Shown piece by piece: positions 12,579 to 24,897 of a DNA stretch of 64,000 nt (position 1 is the stretch's first letter; every line of letters begins with the position of its first letter). Source of the DNA: Notolepis coatsorum (taxonomy: Eukaryota > Chordata > Actinopteri > Aulopiformes > Paralepididae). The notes beneath the pieces are model-generated. The model was not told the origin of the DNA and did no database searches. It saw nothing but the letters and a program-made list of their open reading frames with translations. The stretch lies in assembly GCA_963971535.1 (NCBI GenBank), contig OZ020589.1, forward strand, positions 73,117,520 through 73,181,519. Direction: 5' to 3'. The position numbers and the translations under genes were made by a program.

Positions 12579-13621
12579 TGTATAAATGGCCTTTTAATCT
12601 CTGTTATGCAAGGTCACCATATAGTACAATCTTTAATGAACCGAGGATTTGGGACAGAGAGACCTACGTGCTCAGAGTTTTTGAATGCTTTCCCCGTCGG
12701 GTTTATATTATTGCGGACATATTGGATTCAAGATTGGAACACTCCAGAACATACTGGAACATTCAAACAATGTAAAAATGACATATTGGAATAATCTAGA
12801 ACATCTAAGCATTCTTTCATATATGGAACATTCTGGAATATCAGCAATACGTGGTCAGTCACTCTACCAGAAGCCCCTCGGGGGAATAATCAACAGCTAT
12901 CTAGATGCAGAACCACAGAACCATCATAGCCGGCCGGCTGAAAGATCACTCTACACAACGATCATCGCCCACCCCGGTCAGGGGAAATGCTGCATATACG
13001 TATTTAAAAACAGTTTTTTATTAATGGGAAATATTTCCACTACTTCTCCAATTTATACTTTAGATGTTTAAGCATAGCAATGCTCTTTTAAGATCTAAGT
13101 TAATGTTCTCTTCCTTTTACTTGTTTTTTTTTCATCCGCTCTCTCTGATTTATTGAGGCTCTCTCTTCAGTTCAATACCTTCATATTATTCATGGGTTAC
13201 TATAAAATACACAAGTTCATATAAAATGTAAGTGATTAGGTCATGACAATTGAAGCTTATTTTTGGTCTTTATTTTTTTTTATTTATTTTTTACGGGAAA
13301 GTGGCCAAGCCACAGTCGACATTCTACTTATGGTAGAATTTAGAGTGTTAGATCCTATGGTATACATAGGAATGTTAAGGATAATTGGATCATTCTGGGA
13401 TATCCGGTGGTGCAAGGGAGGGAGTCATACGCAAAGGTTGTGTTCATGGAACACAATCCTGTACGACTCTCGGTGGGAGGGAAGGGTAGGGGATTTTTAT
13501 TTGTATATATGTATGTTTTTAAGCTCGGCTCTCAACGGGACCTCACTAGTGGGATGTATATCTATTATTGCCTCGCACTCTAGAAGCATTACCAAAAATT
13601 ACAATGCAACATGTATAGACT
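12579..13621 (+). other. Long inter-ORF region of the L1
   Basis: About 1.04 kb separates the ORF1 stop from the ORF2 start. Several short frames occur, none recognisable. The part from 12735 to 12840 is built from repeated TGGAACATTC/CCAGAACAT-like motifs and includes GAACATTCTGGAA (12826-12838), a full three-box heat-shock-element match. Confidence 0.7.
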
Positions 13622-16600
13622 ATGGCTAGTTTGAATATAATGATATGGAACACCGGGGGAATAAATAACCAACTCAAACGCAAAAGCGTGCTCACACTGA
13701 TGAAAAAAGAACATGTGGACATTGCTCTGCTAAGCGAAACGCACATTCTAGGGAAAGACATAGATAAATTAGCGGACAACACATACCATAATATCAGTCA
13801 CTCTTCTATTGGTACGAGAACTCGGGGTGTAGCCATAGTCGTTAAACGTAAGTTGAATATTGTACTAAAGGGAGTATGGTCTGATGTAGAAGGTCGGATA
13901 ACTATAGCTAAGATTGAACATAAGAACAGGAAAATAGCGTTGATAGCGGTATACGCCCCAAATTTGTACGAAGAAGATTTCTTCACTACACTAACCAATG
14001 CAATGTTAGACATTCCCGATTACTCATTTATAATAGGAGCGGATTTTAATGCCATCTGGAACCCAAGGATGGACAAATCTTACCTCGCCTTTTCCAGCGA
14101 ACAAAAGAATTCATCGAAGGCATTAAAGGATTGGTCGAAGATTACAGGTGTAAATGACTTATGGCGGTTACTTAATCCCACGACCCGAAAGTACTCTTGT
14201 CGATCTGCGAGACATAATACACTATCCAGAATAGATTATGTCTTTGCATCACAGAGACTATTTGATAATTATGAAGTGGAAATGATACCCAACGCACCCA
14301 ATCAGATCACTGTTATTTACTCCTTAAAGGTACATTTGGTATACTATCCTCCCGAGCCCCAAGATGGCGATTTAACTCGTTGCTGCTTAATAACAAGGAA
14401 TTCATTACACAACTCAAAGAAGCTCTTATAGTATTCCAACGGGAGAATGCAAACTCGGTGCAAGACCCCAGAATAATATGGATGTCGGTAAAGGGAATGA
14501 TCAAAGATTTCACGGATAACTTTTCCTCCAAAATGCGCAAGAATCAATGCACAAAACTGGCTGAGCTGGAAACGCTTTACTCAACGTTATTTAATTCTCT
14601 AAAATACAACAACTCAACTCGTCTAGAAAATCAAGTTAACGTACTAAAAATAGAGATCAATGCCATATACAGACAACAATCGGAAATACAAATACGCAGC
14701 ACAAGACAACAGCAGTACTCCCATGGTTCCAAACCCAGCCACCTATTAGCCATGCGATTAAGAATTAATGCAACATTTGCAGATATAACTACCATTAGAG
14801 CACAACAAGTACTTGTAACAGATCCTGTAAAAATAAACGATACATTCAAAGTATTCTACTCCGACTTATATAAATCAGAAACGACCTTCGATCAAAACAA
14901 AATGGACACATTTCTTAATCAAATTATTCTCCCTAAACTTTCAGAGGATGACGCTAAACAGTTAGAAACACCGATCACACTAGAGGAACTCAAGAAGGCC
15001 ATAACCGCAATGAAAAGTGGTAAGGCTCCTGGAAGAGACGGTTTCCCATCAGAAATGTACCTTTCTTGTTGGGACATAATTGGCCCCTTATTACTAAATA
15101 TGATCTTATACTCAGTCAAGGAGGGGAACTTCCATAAGAATGACAATATTGCACTCATAACAGTCCTCCTTAAAAAAGACAAAGACCCCAACGAGTGCGG
15201 TAGTTATAGACCTTTAAGCCTCCTCGGAACAGATATCAAACTGTACTCTAAGGTATTAGCCATCAGATTACAAAAGCATATGACGTCTTTAGTTCACCCG
15301 GACCAAACTGGCTTCATAGGAGGCCGCCTGATCACTGAAAACATAAGACGAATACTGCACGTACTTGATGCCGACAAGGAGGACACCATACCTAAGGCGA
15401 TGCTGTCCCTGGATGCTATGAAAGCCTTTGACAGGCTGGAATGGTTGTATCTATGGGCAGTGCTAGAAAGGATGGGGTTAGGAAAAGGATTCATCGATAT
15501 GATTAAAGTATTATACAAAGACCCATCGGCCATGATTACAACAGGCACAATCATCTCCAAAATCTTTCCGGTATCACGCTCTGCCAGACAGGGTTGTCCT
15601 CTTAGTCCCGGACTGTTCAATCTATCATTAGAGCCTTTAGCACAATATATAAGACAATCCCAATCCATAGAACCAATCGTAATCAAGGGCACACAACAAA
15701 AAATGTGTTTATATGCGGACGATGTAATATTGTTCATGCAAAACCCCAACACCACATTGCCTCATCTGCTCAAGTTGATTGAGGACTTTGGTGATTTATC
15801 GGGATTTAAGATAAATTGGCCGAAGTCGGCTTTTCCTTAACACCCCTGCAAAAAAAGATACAACCCTCCCAGGACAGATACCGATGGTAAAACATTTCAG
15901 ATGCTTGGGAGTGGAAATATTCCCCACCATAAGACAAACGGTGAAGCACAACTACACAAAAATCCAAAACAAAATCAAAGACGACCTTGATAGATGGGCA
16001 AAACTTAAAAACACAGTACAAGCACGGATATCAATAGTTAAGATGGATGTACTACCTAAAATCAACTTCTTCAGTTCAATGATACCGTTACCCCCTCCAG
16101 AGGGTTACTGGAAAAGATTACACTCCTCCACATACAAATTTATTTGGAATAACAAACCACCACGTATAAAAAGATCCACCGCACAGAGAAATAAAGCAGA
16201 TGGTGGCATGGCATTTCCAGATTTTTTCCTATATTTTAAGGCGTACACATTAAGTCCATTGACAACATGGTTTGACTCCCAAGCATTAGCATCCTGGAGA
16301 AAATTAGAAGAAAACATAGTAGCCCCACATAGACTGAAGGACATAGCATACACTAAACTACCAATCAAGCACTGTGAACGGAAATTTGGCCCCATAATTA
16401 CTCATGCGATCCGGATATGGCGTGAATCACAAAAAAAAAATCCTAACCCACAAAAATGGCACAATCATACTCCCTTATTCAATAACAATGCACTCTTAAT
16501 TGGAAAACGACCTATAAGATTCCCTATATGGGAAGAGCAAGGCATACACTCATTAGGGGATGTTTTTAACAAACAGGGTTTTTGTAGTGATAAAGAAATA

Positions 16601-17389
16601 CGCAAAAAATTTAATCTCACCAAGTCCACATGGCTTTTTCACAAACAGTTAGAGCTATGTTTGAAGTCTCACGGTGTTCCATTAGACAGACCAATTGAAC
16701 ACCACAGATACCACAAATTCTTCTACGCAAGAGAGACATCGAGAGGTTTTGTTTCAGAATTTTATCATCAATTACTAACGTCCTCGTATGAAACCCTCCA
16801 ACTAGACTCTGTCTGGAGGAGGGATATACCAGACCTGGAAAATGACTTTGATTGGCAAGGAGCCTGGGCAAATGTCCGACTTACATCAAGGAACCCGGAT
16901 CATCAACAAATCAATCTTAACTATATTCACAGGACATACTTGACTCCTATAAGACTGTGCCGAATGGGGCTTAAACAAGATTCCAAATGCACCCAATGTA
17001 CAAATGGGGACGAAGGGACATTTATGCACATGTATTGGGACTGCTCACCAGTTAAGGCATTCTGGAAAGATGTGACCCAACAAATATCAAAACTCGTATC
17101 TTGGAATATACCTGTACACCCCTCGGTATTACTATTGAATGATGTTTTTGAGTTTGCAGTGAATCCACAGCTAAAGAGATTGGTTTTATCGGGTATCACA
17201 GTAGCCAAAAAGCTGATCGCATCACGCTGGTTTCAACCGGAAAAAATTTGCCGTAAAGTTTGGTTTCTTTTTCTTACATATCTCGATGTAATTTACCATG
17301 AAATATCTACAGCAAGAATTCTGGGTCTCAATGAATCCAAAATGTCAATGTGGTTAGAAGTGGTGGAGAGAATAAAAGCTAGCTTATAA
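13622..17389 (+). pseudogene. L1 ORF2 (AP endonuclease, reverse transcriptase, C-terminal Cys region), two frameshifts
   Basis: Segment 1 (13622 to ~14300) is the apurinic-type endonuclease: NTGGINN, ALLSETHIL, IIGADFNAIW, SRIDYVFAS. A one-base slip near 14295-14310 moves the SDH motif into another frame. Segment 2 (to 15840) is the reverse transcriptase: GKAPGRDGFPSEMY, YRPLSLLGTDIKLYSKVLA, LDAMKAFDRLEW, GCPLSPGLFNL and the catalytic YADD. A second slip near 15830-15885 leads to segment 3 (15884-17389), which ends with the CTQC...HMYWDC zinc-knuckle-like motif. All expected L1 ORF2 parts are present and no in-frame stop interrupts a segment. It nicks DNA and copies LINE RNA at the break; this copy cannot make a full protein as written. 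Confidence 0.94.
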
Positions 17390-17663
17390 TGGTAGTGTCT
17401 GGTTAGGTGCGAGGGATAGTGGAGGTACTTCTCAAGGTGGGGTCCGGGAGGGGGGGTTTCGAGCTGGAGCATATGTGTGTAGGTTTTTTAGATAACAGGT
17501 ATTAGGGGTATATCTTATATAAGACAACTAACTAAAATGTGATCTCATTGGATGTGCCCTGACAATTAATGCTTGTATATCTTATCGTGTGTTGTCATGT
17601 TTGTTTATATGTTTGTTTAAAAAATAATAAAAAAAATAAAATACAAAAAAAGGTTCAAACTGT

Positions 17664-17828
17664 GTTCCAGGGACCCAACTTCCCTGAGGACAGGTTATTT
17701 TATGAATTATGTATTATTATTTCAATTCCCCCCCCCCCCAATATGACTCTCCCAAAACTACACATAACCTTAAAAAAAGACTTAAATATATTCAGTGTCA
17801 GGTGAAACAATCCTGTTCAGCCCTCTAT
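17664..17828. other. Second half of the older repeat split by the L1
   Basis: It continues GTTCCAGGGACCCAACTT and ends CCCAAAACTACACATAACC, matching GTTCCAGGGACCACACTC and CCCAAAACTACATAGTGC near 33550-33655. A C-run lies at about 17731-17740. Confidence 0.6.
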
Positions 17829-18435
17829 TAGAGCCATATGAAATCCGTTTTATTTTTTTCCAAATTCCATTTAATCTTTTTCCAAATTCCGTTTTTTCCG
17901 TTTTAATATTTCAGAATTCTGTATTTTGCTTTGTACGCTCATTTTACCATCAGAAATAGTGTCTAATAAGTGGGAATGAATAAATGTCCACAATTTAATA
18001 AGATAACAGTCCATTTAATAGGGCTGTCTTAAATACTTCGAAGCTTCGTTCGATGGGCATGGGATTCGAATATGAAAATAAAATTCGATTATTAAAAAAA
18101 AATTAAAAAAAATATATATATTTTTGCAAAATCAACTCTGCCTCTCTTTGTTAACTACAACAAGCAATGCTGTTTGTTATTTAAGATGAGGTCGGACTCG
18201 GCACTGACAGATTTGTGTTCATTGTGCTGCTTTTATAAACCCTCAAATGACGGCTTACAATATTTCATGAAAGCAAAGTGTTTTGTTTGTCTAAGATTTA
18301 AAAAGGTTTAAACTTTACAGCACTGACAAAGTTGAACAAAGTGCTGTACAAGTCCCATATAGTTGATTCCATTTTTATTGCTCAATTCCGCGATTCCGTC
18401 CGCGATTCCGTGATCGCGGATTCCATATGGCTTTA
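17829..18435. mobile_element. hAT-like element (TAGAGCCATATG termini)
   Basis: The inverted ends are TAGAGCCATATGAAATCCG and CGGATTCCATATGGCTTTA. They are flanked by the 7-bp direct repeat CCTCTAT (17822-17828 and 18436-18442). The body is non-coding with repeated TCCAAATTCCG/GATTCCG motifs. A fragment of another hAT (from 18019) sits inside it. Confidence 0.8.
18019..18360 (+). mobile_element. Truncated hAT copy (TAGGGCTGTC / CTTCGAAG family), nested
   Basis: It starts TAGGGCTGTCTTAAATACTT with CGAAGCTTCG. It shares an internal block (GACTCGGCACTGAC, TTATTTAAGATGAGGTCGGA) with the complement of 51840-51980. The right terminus is missing, so the copy is truncated inside the 17829-18435 element. 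Confidence 0.75.
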
Positions 18436-18463
18436 CCTCTATATCCATCACCCCAGTCATCAC

Positions 18464-19676
18464 TAGGGCTGTCTTAAATACTTCGAAGCTTCGAAGCTTC
18501 GTTCGATGGCACAAGCTTCGAACATTAAAAAAAAAATCGAAGTTTAAAAAAAAATATATATATATATAAAAAAAGAATTCAAACGTTTTTTTTCAGATTT
18601 TTTTTTTTAACTTCGATTTGTGTGTGTGTGAACTACCCATCCCAGTTAGGACAGCCGAATCCCGTCCAATCTTTCGCCGTCGACTAAAGACTCACTTCTT
18701 CAACCATTATCTGAAATGATAAAAAAAAAAAATCGAACCGTGACTAACCTTACTGTCATGCACTTGTCCTAATAAACTAACCTACACTGTAACACGCAAC
18801 ACTTTGATGAACATTGTTACTCAGCTGATAGAGTTGTACCCTTCTTGCTGTCTTGTCGTACAGAACTTGTAAGTCGCTTTGGATAAAAGCGTCAGCTAAA
18901 TGACTAAATGTAAGTGTGTGTGTGTGTAGGTGTGTGTGTAGGTGTAGGTGTGTGTGTGTGTGTGTGTGTGTGTATGCGCGCGCCTTGTAGAATTCCACAC
19001 ATAAGAAAGAAAGATACTGGGATGAATAAACAAAATAGGAAATAAAATGTAGAAATGCATGCAATACATAAATAAATATGAATCTCCATATATGAAATAT
19101 AACATTTAGATAAGGTGCTACTGAGATGTTTTGGTGAGTTCTTTGTTTTTTTGTGGAAGTTGCCCTTCTTAAAAATGCATGAACATTCACTGATAATTGG
19201 TCTGTAGTGGAGTCTACAAGGTCTACATTGCCGGACCATGTAGAATCCGGACCTTGTAGACTGACATAATTCTGTGCATAGTTTAGTCTACACAGGCCAT
19301 ATTTCAAATAATCAAAATCTTACTTCATTCATCTTAAACATTCTTGATTTGGGGGATTGGTAGTTCCCATGAAATCTGAAGTTGTTCAAACGACAACAGC
19401 GATCCACCTTGAATTAAATCACACAGCCGAGTGAAACCTTGTTGGATGTGTCACAGTCACGAAAGGGGCTACTTAATTAATTAATCCAACCCACTTTATT
19501 TATAGAGCACATTTAAAAACAACAAAGTTTACGAAAGTGCTGTACAAGTCCCACAACATAAGATAAAAAATAAAAATAGATTTTTTTTTCTTTTTTTTTC
19601 TCCGAAGCTTCGAATTAAAATCGAAGCTCGGCCCCGAAGCTTCGATTGCCAAAAAAAGCTTCGAAGGTCAGCCCTA
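18464..19676. mobile_element. hAT element (TAGGGCTGTC family) with perfect 8-bp duplication
   Basis: The termini are TAGGGCTGTCTTAAATACTT and CTTCGAAGGTCAGCCCTA, with repeated CGAAGCTTCG just inside. The 8-bp duplication GTCATCAC is perfect (18456-18463 and 19677-19684). It landed inside an L2-type LINE: joining across it restores the LINE reading ..HHP.VI.H.IN.. The interior carries an older LINE tail (18630-18915) and a TG tract (18911-18972). No transposase frame. Confidence 0.93.
18630..18915 (+). mobile_element. 3' end of an L2/CR1-type LINE inside the hAT
   Basis: It ends with AAGTCGCTTTGGATAAAAGC, GTCAGCTAAATGAC and TAAATGTAA, the same tail as at 1279-1350 (opposite strand). Upstream, CGACTAAAGACTCACTTCTTC fits the end of such an RT gene. 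Confidence 0.7.
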
Positions 19677-21350
19677 GTCATCACACACATAATAAACCAA
19701 GGACACGTCCTTGAAGACTTCAAAATTGCAAGAGTGACCCCCCTGCACAAAAAAGGCAGCAAATTAGACCCAGGCAACTACCGCCCTGTTTCTATTCTTA
19801 CCTCCATCTCGAAAGTCATGGAAAACAAATCTATGAACAGGTCGAAAAGTACCTCATGGAAAAAAATCGAATCTACGAATTCCAATCTGGCTTCAGAACA
19901 TCCCACTCCAATGACACATGCCTTCTCTATTTGAACGACCACATCAAACAAGAGGTGGACGCGGGCAAATACTGCGGCATGGTCATGCTAGACCTCCAAA
20001 AGGCTTTCGACACTGTCAATCACTCCATTCTGATTGACAAGCTAAAAGCAATTGGTGTTGATAGTTTATCAGTGAGCTGGATGCAATCCTACCTGGAGGG
20101 GAGAGAACAGATGGTAGAGGTAAACGGTACCCTATCCCCCCCCCCCTTCCAGTGAGCTGTGGTGTTCCACAAGGAAGCATACTAGGACCGTTGTATGCAA
20201 ATGACATGTCATCAGCTTGTGACTGCAACTTGTTCCTGTTCGCGGACGACTCAGCCCTACTGGTCTCTGACAAGAACAAGTTACAGGTTGAACAAACCCT
20301 CAGCTCGGAACTCGGCTGAATCTGCACCTGGCTTGCTGATAACAAACTATCATTACACCTGGGTAAAACAGAGTCCATTCTCTTCGGATCAAATAAAAAA
20401 CTCAGCAAGACCAACGGCTTCTCTGTTACAGTGGGTGACAATATTGTCACAAGGAAAGATGAAATTACATATCTGGGTTCCATCCTAGAGGCAAATCTTT
20501 CCTGTTACATGGCATCCAATGTAATCAAAAAAGTCAACCAACGAACACGATTCTTCTGGTAAACAAGAATACCCTGAAGACTAACAGGAGCACTCATTCA
20601 AGGGTACTACGACTATGTCGAAATACTTCCCAAAGGTCAGTGAATACCACGACCACAACACCAGAGGGAATTCCACAAATCATGTTCAACCCAGATACGG
20701 CTCAAACAAGGGACTAAACACGTTTTGCAATTATGCCACATCAATGTGGAATGCCCTACCCACAGCCATAAAATTTTTTAATCCCTACCCACCTTCAAAA
20801 CCGCTCTCAAAGAGCACCTACGGGAGGCTGCAATTCTAAACTGGCCCCCGTAAATGTCCAAACCCCCCCTCCCTATGCTTGCACCTTGCACCCCCCTCCC
20901 CCCCACCCACCCCCTCCCAATGTACAGTCTCCTCCCCCTCGTATGTATATATTTTCTGTTAGGATCTCTGTTTAACAGTATATTTACTGTATATTTGCTG
21001 TATATTTGCATATTGTGTATGTCACAAATGTAACAGTACTGTATATCTGTATGTCATGTATGTCATAAATGTCATGATATATCTGTATATCTGTATGTTG
21101 TTGTTGCTGTATGTTGTTGTTGTTTTATTGCAACACTACTATCACCGACATCTAAGAAGGGAGATCCCCCCTTGAATGGCCCTTCTAAGGTTTCTCTCCT
21201 CCACATTGCCCATGGTGCATTTTTTCCTATTGTTAGGTTTTAGTGAGTTTTTCCTTACCTTCGCGTGGGGTATGTCTGGGAGTGTTGCATTTATTTTAAA
21301 TTTTTTGGACTTTATGGTGTTTTTGTTTTGTTCTTGATTTATTGTGATGT
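19677..21350 (+). pseudogene. L2/CR1-type LINE, reverse transcriptase and 3' region, decayed
   Basis: It starts at the hAT junction and encodes [20 protein letters not shown], then [12 protein letters not shown], then [18 protein letters not shown], a gap, FLFADDSALLVSDKNKL and [15 protein letters not shown], so the palm and catalytic motifs of a Jockey-superfamily RT are all present. Frameshifts and stops occur near 19820, 20150, 20320 and 20560, and a deletion removes part of the segment before FADD. The 3' part is C-rich (20840-20940), then has repeated TGTATATTTGC/ATGTCATAAATGTC. The piece before the hAT is visible at about 18436-18463. Confidence 0.88.
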
Positions 21351-21365
21351 TTCTTCTTGACTTGT

Positions 21366-21850
21366 TTAACACAATGGGGACCGGCCACGTATATATACGG
21401 CTTTCGGTGCCATGCGTTGTGGACCAGAGGCACGTATATAGCCGTGGCAAGTTGTTCTTGTTTTATTCCATATTAATAACCGGATCAAGATCCCCGACCG
21501 GCTCTGCAGATCTACCCTCGTCTGTGGAATCGCGAACATGCAATACCGGCCAGATCCTCTTAGGGGCGCCATCGCTCCACTGCAGTATACCATGTGGGCG
21601 AATGGGGGAAAAAAATGTTTACCTTCCAATGGCGTTTCATATTACCCTGATCCCGAACCAACAGCATGCACCGTTGATTACATTTCGAATCGCAGATTTC
21701 ACCATGGAATAATGGGATTTATCATCAGCCAATGGACATATCGATCTACCAGATGCCGATCGATAACGGGGAAATGCCCGGGGCTATCCCACGGGCTCAC
21801 GGTAAGACTTTATTCACCTAAATTACAGCCGGATCAGACCTTGTTGTGAG
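21366..21850. mobile_element. Possible TTAA-type (piggyBac-like) repeat, left part
   Basis: It starts TTTAACACAATGGGGACC, and its body (GCCATGCGTTGT, GATCTACC, CCGATCG) resembles the TTAA-flanked element at 56642-57546. I could not find its right terminus, so limits and class are tentative. Confidence 0.4.
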
Positions 21851-22221
21851 ACGCAAGCATTCGATCAGTGAATGTGGCTAGTTACACGGACACTGTATTG
21901 GTAATCAATAATACTAAACGCCGTCCCCCGCCGCCCCCCTTTCATCCATACATGCTTTGGGAGAGCCTGGATCATATGCAGTTTGTGTTATTTCTTTAGC
22001 ATATATAAAACGGAAATGCTGTTGAATATAACGTTAGTAGCCTTTAGCTCCATAACTAGCTTTCCAGAAAATATGAGACGAAATCTGCAATAAAGCTTAT
22101 ATTCACGGCGCTATAAAATGACAATCTATTGATGGATTTTTTTTCTTCTTTAAGCCATTTTGAAGGGACGGTTTATGAACTCAAGTGACAATGAGAATGG
22201 ACAGATAGCAATACTATAAAG
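21851..22221. other. No recognised feature
   Basis: AT-rich sequence between repeats. Confidence 0.45.
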
Positions 22222-23074
22222 TAGGGATACCCCGATCACGTTTTTTGCCACCGATACCGATCACCGATCGTCGTGAGCCATATCGGCCGATACCGATCCG
22301 ATACCGATCGTTTTTGATTAAAAAGAAATTAAAAATTATTTTATATAAAAAGTTTTTTTTTAATAAAATATATATTATATAATTAGACTTGTACTTGTAT
22401 TATCTGCGAGACATCGCCACCACGCAACAAGTCAAAATGCTCGCTATCTGCAAACAGCTCCACTGTCTGGTAACGTTATGCTTTGGTCATTTCACATTCA
22501 GCAAGCCCTCAGCTCGAATACGCATTCAATCAATGTTATAAGACATTGATATCAGGAGCTATCTGTAGCTACTGCTAGCCGGCTAGATGACGTTAAGACA
22601 ACTATTTAGTTCAATCGGACATTTCGTTTTGAACTGTGAACTAACGTCCGCTAACGCAAGCTAACGCAAGCTAACGGAGATATCAACATGGACTACTAGA
22701 CTTCCTGGGGCATTTGTTGATATCCGGAGCTATCAGTAGCTAGCCGGCTAAATACCGTTAGACAATGCCTACTAAAAGTGAATAGTTGACTGGGTAATTT
22801 TGTTTAAACAGTAACGATAGCTAGGTAGCTAACGTTAGCTCAGGTCGAATGCACTATCTAGACTCTGTGTTTACAAACTCTACACGGGTACGGGCGGGGC
22901 TAGGGAGGAGGAGCAGTTTGCAGGTCCTGTGCATCTGAGACAAGCGAGTGAGATATCCACTTGATCAGTTTCCGCGATCGGCGAATATGACTAATTATCG
23001 GAATTCCCCGATCGCATATTTATACTGATTATCGGCCGATAACGATCGGTGGCCGATCGATCGGGGCATCCCTA
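22222..23074. mobile_element. hAT element (TAGGGATGCCCCGATC family), copy 1, perfect 8-bp duplication
   Basis: The left end is TAGGGATACCCCGATCACG and the right end GATCGGGGCATCCCTA. The duplication CTATAAAG is perfect (22214-22221 and 23075-23082). Subterminal ACCGATACCGATCACCGATC repeats are typical of this family. There is no transposase. The interior has repeated GCTAACGCAAGCTAACG motifs. Copy 2 at 39329-40219 is in the opposite orientation. Confidence 0.94.
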
Positions 23075-23181
23075 CTATAAAGTATAGATGCAGCACTGAA
23101 CGGCACAGGAAGTCCTTCATTCCGACAGCCATCAGACTATACAATGCATCACTGTGCCTCACTGCATCACTGAGCACAGAG

Positions 23182-24314
23182 CAGGCCCGGACTGGCCATC
23201 GGGAGCACCGGGAGTTTTCCCGGTGGCCTGGCCTGCACAGATACAAAAAAATTATAATTATATAAAAAAAAATATATATATATAATTTTTTATTTATTTT
23301 TTTGCCAGGCCATTGTTTCTAGTTGTGGCGGCGGCGCGGCGCGATAGTTAGATAACCTAGGTGAGTGGGGAACAACCAGGATTTCACTGTCTGCGACAGA
23401 GTTGGAGAACTATCTTTCTCTCTCCCTCACGCGGATCACACACAGAAATGGAGCCGTGCTGCTGCTTGTGATTGGTGGAGGCGGGACCAGGCGATACAAC
23501 TGATTGACAGCGGAGGCGGCGAATGGAATGGCAGATAAAGAGAAAGTCAAAATAATTCAAAGATAATTCAAAGATTACACACCTTTGCCACATTGGCTAC
23601 AAACATAATCACTGTAAAGTTATCAAAAAAATAAGAATCTGATCAGACACAAGGGTTAAGTTGTTGTTCCCTTTCTAATTTCCTCAAAAACATCTAGTCT
23701 AGTTAATGTGATCAATATTATTTGACAATTGATGCTTTTTGTTGGAAATTTCAGTCAGTGAGCTCATACTTTGAGCTCATTTTATAGTTAAAATGATTGA
23801 GACAACGCAATCTTCTGTCTTCGTTGTGCATGCATGCGTGTGCTCACCACACGCGATACATGTGTCACTATTCTGGCAGTGGCTACTGTTATTATAGTAT
23901 TGCAATGAAAGGTCTGTTATTTAATGTTTGTGTAAAGGGCTATTTTAACTGTTGATGGGTAGTGCATCAGTAAAGTGAATATGGTATTGTGCTCTTGCTC
24001 TGTTTGAATAGGTGGAGAGAGTGGTTAACTGTATTATAATAGTAAATAGAAAAATATGTTGTGCGCTTGCTTTTTTCTTTTTGAAGGTGGAGAGAGTAGC
24101 ATTGCTAGGGCCACAACAGTTTTATTCGAGGTTCATAAGAGTACTACATTGTACTAGGCAATTGTTGGCTCATAAAATTCACCAGAATGCTGTCTTTGTA
24201 TCAAAAAATTTCCGGGTGGGGGACCCCCAGACCCCCCGCTTAAAAAGTGGCCTGATTGGGACTATATTTCGCGCTATATCTCCCGGTATGAATTATTTCC
24301 CCAGTCCGGCCCTG
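23182..24314. mobile_element. hAT element (CAGGGCCGGACTGG family), copy 1, perfect 8-bp duplication
   Basis: The left end CAGGCCCGGACTGGCC and the right end CCCCAGTCCGGCCCTG are inverted. GCACAGAG is duplicated exactly (23174-23181 and 24315-24322). There is no transposase frame. The body is related to 24898-26816, sharing the subterminal segment GGGGGTCCCCCAC or its complement and a GCCGCCTCCGC region. Confidence 0.92.
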
Positions 24315-24369
24315 GCACAGAGTGACAGTTACCATCTTCCTGGACTCTTACTTTTTAAACAGCACTGTG

Positions 24370-24590
24370 CAATATTACACCTACTGTAGACTTCAGTATA
24401 TTTTTACTGTATTTATTTACTGTATCTTTTATTCTATTTTTATTCTATTTCATTTTATTCTATTCTATTCTTAGGCCATTTGTTTTGTTATTCGTGACTT
24501 GTTCTGTCTAAATGTTTAATGTTGAGTGATTTGCAGTGTCAAATTTCCCTCAGGATAATACATTTCTATTCTATTCTATTCTATATCTTT
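24370..24590. repeat. Degenerate (TTCTA)n / (TATTCTAT)n repeat
   Basis: Runs of TATTCTATTT and TTCTATTCTA occur from about 24415 to 24470 and again near 24565-24585. Confidence 0.7.
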
Positions 24591-24897
24591 GAAAATTCTC
24601 CATTTATTCAACACTTCTGAATTCACTGACAAACTGAACTGAACTGACAAAAATAAGGTGCATAAAAAAGCTAAAAAAATTCCTCCACAGGCTACTCATT
24701 AGTAGAGTGGCAAAAAAAAAAAAAAATTACCAGGGTGGGCACAGGTGACTCAGTGGGCGGGCCCGGCCCCCTAATGCCCGCCCATGGCGCCGGGTCTGTA
24801 TCCACAGTCACGATGGACTTCAAGTGTTGTGAAGTGACTGTGGCACATAGCGGTACTGCAAGTAAACTCACTCCCCCTTAAAAGGCATACAGACTAG

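Larger units (their letters stand above)
11437..17649 (+). mobile_element. Near full-length L1-type LINE with 14-bp target-site duplication
   Basis: AAGGTTCAAACTGT occurs immediately before (11423-11436) and after (17650-17663) the element. In order it has a 5' leader of ~150 bp, ORF1, an unusually long ~1 kb inter-ORF region, ORF2 and an A-rich 3' end. The 6.2-kb length is normal for L1. Only about three frameshifts break the two proteins, so the insertion is young or the breaks are assembly indels. The empty version of this site can be read in the related repeat at 33540-33570. Confidence 0.95.

Noticed and set aside
13622..17389. Host gene with reverse transcriptase domain
   Set aside because: The endonuclease-RT order, flanking 14-bp duplication and A-rich tail show a retrotransposon.
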